A DNA stretch of 64,000 nt from Isoetes taiwanensis. Lineage: Eukaryota; Streptophyta; Lycopodiopsida; Isoetales; Isoetaceae. The translations under genes and the position numbers were made by a program. Of the stretch, positions 55,690 to 64,000 are shown one piece after another; within the stretch, counting starts at the first letter, position 1; each line of letters starts with the position of its first letter. The stretch is taken from the NCBI GenBank assembly GCA_021234155.1, contig JAJEKV010000032.1:12540283-12604282 (forward strand), read 5' to 3'. The notes under the pieces were generated by a model that saw only the letters and a program-made list of their open reading frames with translations, was not told where the DNA came from and did no database searches.

Positions 55690-57300
55690 CTATTTTTTTT
55701 CTTGCTCAAATCCAAGGGATTGCCTCATGCAAATCTCTACTTCCAATTTTTGCATCAAGTAATGCCGTGTTCACATCCATATAATGTATCTCCATGTTTT
55801 TTGCATTAGCTATAGCAAGCAACATTCTGATGCTTGTCATTTTAACCATTGGGGAGTAAGTATCTTAATGATTAATTTCTCTTTTTGCGTAAACCCTTGA
55901 GAAACGAGTCTAGCTTTATACTTAAATGAATTCTCTTCAGCCCCTTGTTTTATTCTATAAATCCACTTGCATCCCACAATATTCTTATTTTTGTACAAAT
56001 CTACAACTTCATAAGTTTCAGTCCTCTTCAATGCATTCATTTCATCCTCCATACTTTTCTCCTTTCCAACACATCTGTTGCACTCATTTCTTCCTCAAAT
56101 TCGTGGGTGCATCATGATCAAGTAATGTAAGAATTTCAATTAAGTTTACTATGTTTTAGTCTCTTGCTTCCAACAAATAAATCTCTATCAAATGTTTCAT
56201 TACCAACCTTTGCTTCATCTTAAGTATTTGTGCATAGGTTCCTCTTCCTCAACTGATTTTTGCGTGAACATTTGCTGCAGATCTGTCTTCCTCTACCCCA
56301 TTATTGTCTTCAAAGTTTGGTTCAATATTATTATTACCTTCAAAATTTTGTTCAACAATAGCATCCTTTTCCTGCAATTTACTTACAAGGGATCAAGTAT
56401 TTGCATCATTATCATCATCAAGTATAGATATATCCATCTTCGGCTTTACTTGCTCCGCTACAACACCCATTTTCTGTTCGTTCCTTGCTGCTACAAAGCC
56501 TTTATTTCTATAGAGTTGTTTTTTATAAAAAGTTACGTTTCTACTAACAATAACTTTTCTCCTTGTTGGAACAAACCTGTAGGCTTAGAATGTTCATCAT
56601 ATCCAACTAAATATGAAATTCATGATCCATTATCAAGTTTGAGTCTTTACTCCTTTGGGACGTGTACAAATGCCATACAACCATAAACCCTTAACTCATT
56701 ATAGTTAGGTTTCATACCTGACCATAACATTTCGGGAATTGAACCCTTCATGCTTGTAGAGGGCAGCATGGATTGTACATGTACACCAGTTCTTAATGCT
56801 TCTTCCCACAAGAAGTTTGGTAGACTTGTATGCTTCAACATTCCCCTAATTGCATTCAAGATGGCCCTATTCTTTGTCTTACAATTCAACTTCATCAAGG
56901 AGAATGGTTGCATATCAATTGTCTCTTAATTCCTCTTGCTTTGCAATATCTTCTAAATTCACCTGACAAGCACTCTCCACCTTTATTATCTTCTACATGT
57001 TTCAAGTTCAGCTTCAGCTGTAAAAATCTTAAAGGCTTCAAAAGCCTCATCTTTAGTATTTAAACAAACACATTCAATTTTTCTGCTTAAGTCATGAATA
57101 AAAGTGATGAAGCATCTTTTACCTATAATGCTCCTCACGTTTAAAGGTCCGTATAGATCTATATGAATCAGATCTAACACTCCATTTGCTCCTTCTTTCT
57201 GATTTTTTAAAGGGTAATCTCGTGTGCTTTCCAAGCATGCGGCCGACATGTTATTTCTTCAGCATTTTGTTCATCAATGTCGATCAACTCCTTTTTAGCC
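55690..57300 (-). pseudogene. Copia integrase and start of reverse transcriptase
   Basis: 57249-56986 encodes LDLIHIDLYGPLNVRS and CFITFIHDLSRKIE, the integrase catalytic Asp regions. 56913-56647 encodes AILNAIRGMLKH and the ELRVYGCMAFVHVP end. 56052-55690 encodes NIVGCKWIYRIKQGA, YKARLVSQGF, then SPMVKMTSIRMLLAIANA and YMDVNTALLDAKI in another frame, the reverse transcriptase start. The YVDD palm motif is not present. Stops and shifts occur between all parts. Confidence 0.85.
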
Positions 57301-57391
57301 ATTAATTGAACATTTTTCTTGTTAACATGATAAAGTCTTTCAAGCCAAAGATTAGGAGTTGTACTGCTACAACATTGACATTTGCTAGAGC

Positions 57392-57591
<200 letters not shown>

Positions 57592-57716
57592 ATACAATAC
57601 AATACATTAAAGTTTAATAAAAACAACTTTGTAGTGAAGGTCCACTAATTGGTTGAGTTTAAGTTACAAGTGAAGGTACACAAAAAACATCATTTAAAAT
57701 CACAGCCTTTCCATTC

Positions 57717-58012
57717 AAATCATAAAGATGTCGCTGATATCAGGCCTATTGTGGAGCCGCTATAATAAGGTCATAGACCTTCATTGTTAAAAAATTTAGT
57801 CTAGGAACAGAGTCCTCTCTCCTATAGTATCCATTGGAGAAGAAGTTGAGAGAGGCTCTAAGTACCAGGCTCAGAGTCTGGACTACTATCCATGGATTCG
57901 AGAAGTGGTAGTAGTTCTGGACTCGACTGTATGTGTAAACACTCTTATCCTCTGAATACAATACAGACACTCTTGCCTTCAAAAAAAAAAAAAAAAAAAA
58001 TCATAAAGATGT
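57717..58012 (+). mobile_element. Poly(A)-tailed short retroinsertion with target-site duplication
   Basis: AAATCATAAAGATGT at 57717-57731 is repeated at 57998-58012. Between them lies a 250 bp sequence (starting CGCTGATATCAGGCC) ending in CTTGCCTTC and 20 A. This is the structure of a SINE or processed transcript placed by a LINE. The CCTTC-A(n) ending is the same as in LINE A and LINE B. I see no clear A/B boxes. A second CTTGCCTTC-A10 occurs at 58171-58190. Confidence 0.85.
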
Positions 58013-58439
58013 GGCAAAGAAGATGTAGAGCTACTCTAATTTTAGTACTAAGTTAGTTAGTGCCTCACTCTCACCTATTTTTTGGGTGTGGTGCAAATTT
58101 TTTCCTTCTAGCCTTTAAGAGGCTTATAAATAAGGTTGTATACCATATTTATTATAAATTAAAATATCTTGCCTTCAAAAAAAAAAGTTCAAGCACTCCA
58201 ACACTTTTGATCTATTGCAAATTGCCATTCCAAAGTTTAACATAGTTTGTTTCTTTTTTCACAATTATCCTTTAGCAATTTAATAGAGCCAGCTACTTTC
58301 TTCTCTACTCTACTATCTAAAATCAGCATATCGTCATCAACAACATTGGTTTCCCTTTTTAAAAATAAAATAAATATTGTTTTTACTACCTGGGCATCTT
58401 TATCTTCCTCAACATCATCTTTTTATGTGCAGCTTATTG

Positions 58440-59300
58440 TTGCAGTTTGACTTCCAGACCCCTCAACCTCTTCCTCTGGAAATTCCTCTTGCTCTTCCTC
58501 TGTCACTTAGCACTTGAGCATCTGTTTGCAGTGTTCTTTTCTCCCACAACTATAAAATTCAACCTCTTTGAGTTTTGGGCACTCTTCCTTCACATGTCTT
58601 CATGCTTTGCAATGGAAACATGGTCCAACTACACCTTTCTTTCTAGCATCTGAAAATATCCTAGAACTAGGACCTCCTTTGAACCTACCTTTCCCAGCAT
58701 ATAATGTCTCTGAATTGCTCGAGTCTTAGCTACATTGTTTATCAAGGTAGCCAGTTGTTTATTTCCTACTATAGCTCTGGTCACATGCAACAATTTTTAT
58801 TGTTCAGTCAGCAACACATTTGCACCTTCGAGATCTGCTACTATATTGTCAAATTTAGAGAAAATTTTGGTTAGTCTTCTCTAATTTTGAGCTTTCTTAA
58901 TTCTTTGTTAAGAACATCTATTTGGGAAGAAGATTTCTTCTCAAAATGCTTTAACAAATACTTCTAGATTTTCCCTGGAGTCTTACCTCTGACTTTCAAC
59001 AAAATGGATGGCCCAACCAACCTTGCTTGCAAGTATGGCATAAAATTCTTTAACTTTAGCACCTTCATTTATTCTCAAACTGACATTGACACTATTTGTT
59101 GCAAACCTATTACCTCCACTTACTACTATAGACCTAGTTGACATGTTGCTCTCTCTTGTTCCTGCAACAATACTAATAGCGATATAGAGCTATCACTTTC
59201 TTCATCAACTATGAATTCCCATATATTTTCATTTTCTAACACATTCTTCATTTGTTCTTTCCAGATTTGAAATCATGATCCTCCTTCAAATACTTTGATC
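58440..59300 (-). pseudogene. Copia gag remnant with zinc knuckles
   Basis: Near 58625-58520 the minus strand reads GPCFHCKA, a stop, then RHVKEECPKLKEVEF: a C-x2-C-x4-H-x4-C knuckle with a stop inside it. A second Cys/His cluster, YSCGRKEHCKQMLKC, follows. The upstream frame is broken many times. Confidence 0.7.
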
Positions 59301-59460
59301 CCATTGAGAAGTGAGGCACTGAATATGCTAACCATATTTCAATTATCTAGGTCAAATACCAATGGTAAGAGTTAGTAATATTCAATGTTTGCTAATGCAC
59401 TTGGTTTATAAACTCAAGAAATATTGACTCAATGCAAATCCATTTCAATCCTAAATTATA

Positions 59461-59959
59461 AAACTGTGGCGTCCGTCTGTCTGCCTGATCGATGGACGAG
59501 ATCATCCCAATGTCCCTTCGCCCCAATCGACAGCCCAGATTTGTCTGTTTGTACCAATGCCGCGTGGATGGTGTAAATTGTACCACGTGGCATAAATGAA
59601 GGGGCATCTAAATGTTCGACACTTTTCAAAATACCAGGGTATTCGGCATAAAATAAATGGAATGAGATGAGATGTTGGGCAATTCTTCTAGGCCCAGCAT
59701 AAGATGAGATGGAAGCATGTATCCAGCCAGACCTGGCAAAGAAAAGTTGATTCGGTAGAGAAATTTTGATTATGTTAGAGAAATTTTGATTATGTTTCGA
59801 CTGTGACTTTTCCCTATCTGTTTATGAGCGGCCAGAAAGAATGAGTTCTATTTTCGCGCATCACTGCTCCCTTGCTATCCTGAACTTCGCAATCCCAGCT
59901 TCCATAGCGTGGCCTTGGCAATTCTGTCTGTCTTTAAGCTTTGCCTTTCGAGTTTTTTT
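59461..59959. other. Stretch without recognised gene
   Basis: GTCTGTCTGCCTG-type short repeats and two tandem copies of TTTTGATTATGTT near 59765-59800. No gene seen. Confidence 0.4.
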
Positions 59960-60340
59960 AAGAAACCTATGGCATGGCAACAGTTATTGGGACAATATGC
60001 ATCAAGAACAACAAGCTACTGTTGCAACCCCTTAGGGGTTCTAAATAAAAGCAGAATGTCATCTGCATATAAGAAACTGGACTCGAATAGACAAAAGGAT
60101 CTTATTGACAAATATCTAGAAATATGGATAATATCCTCTGCATATAATAGCATCTGAACTTAATATAGACAAAGGAATCCTGCTACAAAGATCTGGATGT
60201 TTGTAAATGATTGCTGACAGAGGTGCAAAGTTCCAAATGAAGACATTATGGTGAAAGGTTATTTCATACTGCCATCGATCACAGACCTTAGCTATGCGAA
60301 TGTCTGCAGCAGATTTAACTTCGCATGCCAATCTATCCTA
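59960..60340 (-). mobile_element. LINE reverse transcriptase fragment
   Basis: The minus strand reads LYADDILLLFRTPKGLQQ at about 60075-60022, a reverse transcriptase YADD motif in good context. Upstream, 60331-60116 encodes a frame with VCDRWQYEITFHHNVFIWN. It is a different LINE subfamily from A to E. It ends just before the MULE terminal repeat at 60372. Confidence 0.7.
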
Positions 60341-60677
60341 TCCTCAGCACCTGTCAATGTTGTTTTTTATTGGGAAATTTACCAAAATAACCTTAATTGT
60401 TGACTTATTTTCCAAAAAGCCCTTCATATTTTGGAATTTCCCAAATTGCCGTATTTTCCCAAATAGCCCTTTCTATGCTAAAAATTATCAAAAAACCATG
60501 CAATTTTTCAAATTCACAATAGAATATCATTCTTTACAGATGGAATGAAAGTGTTTAGTACCACATTTTCAAAATAATCCAGTATACATTTTAACACCCA
60601 AAATAATTTTTACAACAACACATTATGACAAAAATATGCAATGGAAATGTCAAATAGGATTTCTGCAACTGCGTTCA

Positions 60678-62208
60678 TTATGGCCGTTGTTGCCACAACT
60701 TGTACATACGCTTTTCTCCATCTCTGTCTTCTGTCCTATCCCGTTTCCTTCTAGGCCTTCCAGGAGGACGACGTGTCGCAGGAAGTAGCAATTCATTATT
60801 TTCAATAAGTTCAAAATTTGGTGGATAAATAGCTCCAGCATATGAATAGCAAAATGAACTTAACAAACCTGGATGAGTATAAAGCTCTGGATGTTGTCGT
60901 CGAAAAAGAATAGCAGCAACTGCATGACCACAAGGCAATCCTGACATTTGCCACTCCAAGCACGAACATTTTTTAGACTCGACGTTAACCACAATTGATC
61001 GCTCTACACTTTGTACTTCAAACACAAATGCATCAGAAGGAAGTACTGTATGCCTTTTGGCTCGTTCAGTGACTTTTGTAATATGTTGTTGAGCATCTTT
61101 TACTAGAGTGTATGTAGCAGCTTCTCCACAAGATGCCCACAAAGCCTCTCCTTCAACACGGTTCTTGTAAAAGCGTTCAGTCAGCTGTCTTCGAATAATT
61201 TCTAACATTGGAATGATAGGCTTATCTCTAGCTTCAAGAAGCCAAGAATTTAAAGCCTCTGCAATGTTAGAAGTCAAGTGACCAAACCGTGTTCCTTTAA
61301 AGTGTGTAGTTGCCCAATATTGTGCGGGTGCTGAAGCAAGCATCCAATCTGTAACACTGTTATTGATTGCCCTCATGCTTTGGATAGCTTCATTAAAGCC
61401 CTCCACAGATTTAGCATATGCAGCTTGCCAAAAGAACCTGATGAATTCACCATTGTTGCACTTCTTTTTAAGATTAGCGTCCAAATGTCTCATGCAAAAA
61501 GCATGATGAACTCCTGGAAACACAAGATCCATTGCTGGCAATAAACCTTTCATTCTATCAGAAACAAAAGTTACAGTGTCTGGAACCTTGAGAGTATCAC
61601 GTAATGACTGCAAGAACCATACCCAGTTGTCTTCATTTTCATTATCGATGACACCGAATGCAATAGGGTAGAGCCCTCCAGTTGCATCAATGCCTGTTGC
61701 ACATAGCAGATGTCCAAGAAATCTACCTGTTAAGAACGTGCCATCCAAACCAATAAATGGCCTACAACTCTTCCATCTGTTGATGCATGGACCAAAAGCT
61801 AAAAATAGCCTGCAAAATTTGCCTTCCCTTGTTTGCTGCACAACTGCTACACTTCCTGGATTAGCATTCATGATGGCTTGGCAATAGGCCTCAACTTTCT
61901 TGTATGCTTCAGAGTAATCACCATGAATAGAGCGAGGGGCTTGCTTGATAGCATTATAATACCTGTTTCTCTCTTAAAATCTGCTTGCAATTGCTTTGGA
62001 TTATAATCTGGTTGGTCCCTGATTTTTTCCATATATTTTGCTGCTACAAATGATGCAGAAGCTTCCTTGTTGCATAGTTTAGCAATGCCTCCACAAGTAT
62101 GCAAACTAGTGAATTTCTTTATTTCGCATCTTGGCCCACCATGCACAACTGATGCATGCAACCTCCACGGACATGATTGGTCTCCACAAAAGACTGTATA
62201 CCTATTTT
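60678..62208 (-). pseudogene. MULE 1 transposase (MuDR type), interrupted
   Basis: The transposase cuts and joins DNA at MULE ends. 62180-61971 encodes the zinc-binding DNA-binding part (CPWRLHASVVHGG, TSLHTCGG). 61871-60678 is one open frame of 397 codons with the DDE core, FIGLDGTFL, TFVSDRMKGL and SNIAEALNSW, then a SWIM finger CSCLEWQMSGLPCGHAVA (about residues 307-324) and an AT-hook-like PPGRPRRKR. A CCHC knuckle CTSCGNNGHNERSC follows in the next frame at 60700-60650. Frame breaks lie near 61966 (between DNA-binding and core parts) and near 60710. The N-terminus is lost to MULE 2. The catalytic core itself is uninterrupted. Confidence 0.93.
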
Positions 62209-62214
62209 TTCATA
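62206..62214. repeat. Candidate 9 bp target-site duplication of MULE 2, left copy
   Basis: TTTTTCATA directly precedes the GGGAAATT end of MULE 2 and is transposase coding sequence of MULE 1 (reverse of the TATGAAAAA present at 63148). MULEs make 9 bp duplications. The right copy would be outside the window. Confidence 0.55.
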
Positions 62215-64000
62215 GGGAAATTCACCAAAATAACCCTAATTTTTGATGTATTTCCTGAAACACCCTTTATATTTTCGAAATTCCCAGAATACCCAAAAAA
62301 AAAAAATCCAAAATCCAAAAACGGCCTTGCCGCTAAAACATTTTTCCTGATCTGATTTTGCTTCGTTCCTATTTTCGGCGCTGATGCAAAGCCGACTACC
62401 ATAACGTCTGATCCAAACCCGACTGATCCATACCCGACTGATCTGCTGCTGCTTCCATACCCAGGTAATCTTTTGATTTCTGTACTAGAATCTGCATGCA
62501 ACTAGTTTTCCATTCTAATTTGCCATTCAATCCAGCAGTATTCAGACATCTCTTTGTTAGCCTCTCTTATTTCTTTGTTGAATTACTGTAACTCCTGAAT
62601 TAGCTGGTAAGGAATCTCGAAGTCTTCAGGGTCATCAGATTTAGATCTTCCAATACACTCAAAGATCATCAAAGAAAGCTATGAATTCACCCTGCAAGGT
62701 TATAGAGTTGGATTAGTTCTGCAGATATGTACTCTTATTGCATCAAAAGGATTAGTCCACTCTGTGTTTTGATGGTGTTGCCATGCATGGGATCACTGTA
62801 ATCACAATCTTGTTGATATGGTTTATTGCAGCGCTGACTTTTATACGAGAGCCATAGATCTGTCAAGCTTGAAACAGGAGGTTTGATGCAGATTCAGAGT
62901 TGAAATGATGATTGAAAAGGTAAGTACATACCATTTACAATAGCTTTGTGAACAAGTAGTGGTGAATTGGTTTGCTTTTACATTCTTGTTTCACAGTTGC
63001 TTTCTCTCCTTGCCTTTTGCTTTCCACAATTTGAAGGTAAAATATGATGGATTTAAGAGTAGGCCAGCAATTTGACTCAATCTTGGACCTCCGGAATGCT
63101 GTGAAGGAAGAAGCCCTACGTGCTTATGTGGAATTAGAAGTAGGCAAATATGAAAAAATAGGTATACAGTCTTTTGTGGAGACCAATCATGTCCGTGGAG
63201 GTTGCATGCATCAGTTGTGCATGGTGGGCCAAGATGCGAAATAAAGAAATTCACTAGTTTGCATACTTGTGGAGGCATTGCTAAACTATGCAACAAGGAA
63301 GCTTCTGCATCATTTGTAGCAGCAAAATATATGGAAAAAATCAGGGACCAACCAGATTATAATCCAAAGCAATTGCAAGCAGATTTTAAGAGAGAAACAG
63401 GTACGCAGATTATAATGCTATCAAGCAAGCCCCTCGCTCTATTCATGGTGATTACTCTGAAGCATACAAGAAAGTTGAGGCCTATTGCCAAGCCATCATG
63501 AATGCTAATCCAGGAAGTGTAGCAGTTGTGCAGCAAACAAGGGAAGGCAAATTTTGCAGGCTATTTTTAGCTTTTGGTCCATGCATCAACGGATGGAAGA
63601 GTTGTAGGCCATTTATTGGTTTGGATGGCACGTTCTTAACAGGTAGATTTCTTGGACATCTGCTATGTGCAACAGGCATTGATGCAACTGGAGGGCTCTA
63701 CCCTATTGCATTCGGTGTCATCGATAATGAAAATGAAGACAACTGGGTATGGTTCTTGCAGTCATTACGTGATACTCTCAAGGTTCCAGACACTGTAACT
63801 TTTGTTTCTGATAGAATGAAAGGTTTATTGCCAGCAATGGATCTTGTGTTTCCAGGAGTTCATCATGCTTTTTGCATGAGACATTTGGACGCTAATCTTA
63901 AAAAGAAGTGCAACAATGGTGAATTCATCAGGTTCTTTTGGCAAGCTGCATATGCTAAATCTGTGGAGGGCTTTAATGAAGCTATCCAAAGCATGAGGGC
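62215..64000 (+). mobile_element. MULE 2, inserted in MULE 1 (runs off the end)
   Basis: It begins with GGGAAATTCACCAAAATAAC, a 5' terminal repeat matching MULE 1 at 60372 over about 70 bp. An 800 bp leader follows with exon-like segments: donor CCAG/GTAATC at 62463, acceptor TTGCAG near 62831, donor AAAAG/GTAAGT near 62920, acceptor TTTCACAG near 62998. Then comes the transposase. 63135-64000 is the inverted copy of 62214-61345. Confidence 0.85.
63044..64000 (+). pseudogene. MULE 2 transposase, partial at window end
   Basis: The start ATGATGGATTTAAGAGTAGG gives MMDLRVGQQFDS, the MULE N-terminal domain. The frame shifts near 63150 (run of six A), after which the CPWRLHASVVHGG zinc region continues. 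It shifts again near 63405, after which the catalytic core runs from about 63406 to the window end (FIGLDGTFL, TFVSDRMKGL, HHAFCMRHLD). The same two shifts are present in MULE 1 where it can be compared. The copies were thus already broken when one moved, or short introns explain the shifts. Confidence 0.88.

Larger units (their letters stand above)
60372..62214 (-). mobile_element. MULE 1 (Mutator-like element), cut by MULE 2
   Basis: The left end starts with GGGAAATTTACCAAAATAAC (60372), a typical MULE terminal repeat. The transposase is on the minus strand. At 62214 the sequence stops mid-gene and the terminal repeat of MULE 2 begins. Compared with MULE 2, the shared part differs by only a few bases plus a 6 bp indel (ACGCAG absent near 61964). 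The right part of MULE 1 should lie beyond the window. Confidence 0.85.

Overview
This window looks like nuclear DNA from a land plant with a large, repeat-rich genome. The evidence is an intact plant-type SPT16 gene with a 5' UTR intron, a decayed plant-specific Alfin-like PHD gene, plant-type LINEs whose ORF1 looks like DUF4283, a Ty1/copia element and Mutator-like (MULE) elements. A non-flowering vascular plant such as a fern or lycophyte would fit the mix (a tyrosine-recombinase element, a TspO fragment of the Trp-rich Lx-LMG-xxSWLVW type, many tRNA-derived SINEs). That guess is weak.

Layout. 1-395 is an isolated GC- and CpG-rich block. 398-8431 is a repeat unit (R, copy 1), probably the leader and gag start of an LTR element, split by a decayed minus-strand LINE (LINE A, 2671-8367) with a visible 16-17 bp target-site duplication. 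8934-9902 is a higher-order minisatellite of hairpin monomers. 9903-15668 is a nearly full-length minus-strand LINE (LINE B). It stops about 10 bp before four exons of a TspO/MBR gene fragment (15678-16239, plus). 17300-19060 is a LINE of another family (LINE E). 19557-20640 is a broken gag. 21253-23745 is R copy 2, fused to an internal piece of a LINE B sister copy (23752-26997).

27000-30420 holds a tyrosine-recombinase pseudogene (28705-29668, plus), a nested perfect palindrome with a TATA box, and short tandem hairpins. 31247-32405 is a broken Lys/Glu-rich locus that I do not recognise. 32725-32977 is SINE-like. The only clearly functional gene is SPT16 (33445-36654, plus), the large FACT histone-chaperone subunit. 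Downstream are an Alfin-like pseudogene (40985-40035, minus) with two small internal duplications, SINE copies (41578, 51760), and fragments of the LINE C/D/E family (43478, 46790, 48283-51230, 52883-54690). A decayed minus-strand copia element (54672-59460) carries a (GATA)49 array and a poly(A)-tailed insertion with target-site duplication. A LINE fragment follows (59960-60340).

The right end (60372-64000) is two nearly identical MULEs in opposite orientation. The second starts with its own terminal repeat exactly inside the coding sequence of the first, so a MULE appears to have jumped into its sibling.

The most interesting points are the self-nested MULE, a SINE whose 3' end matches the 3' end of the local LINE family, the hairpin higher-order repeat, and the tyrosine-recombinase element with its palindromic promoter-like site. 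All calls come from reading the sequence; no database search was run.
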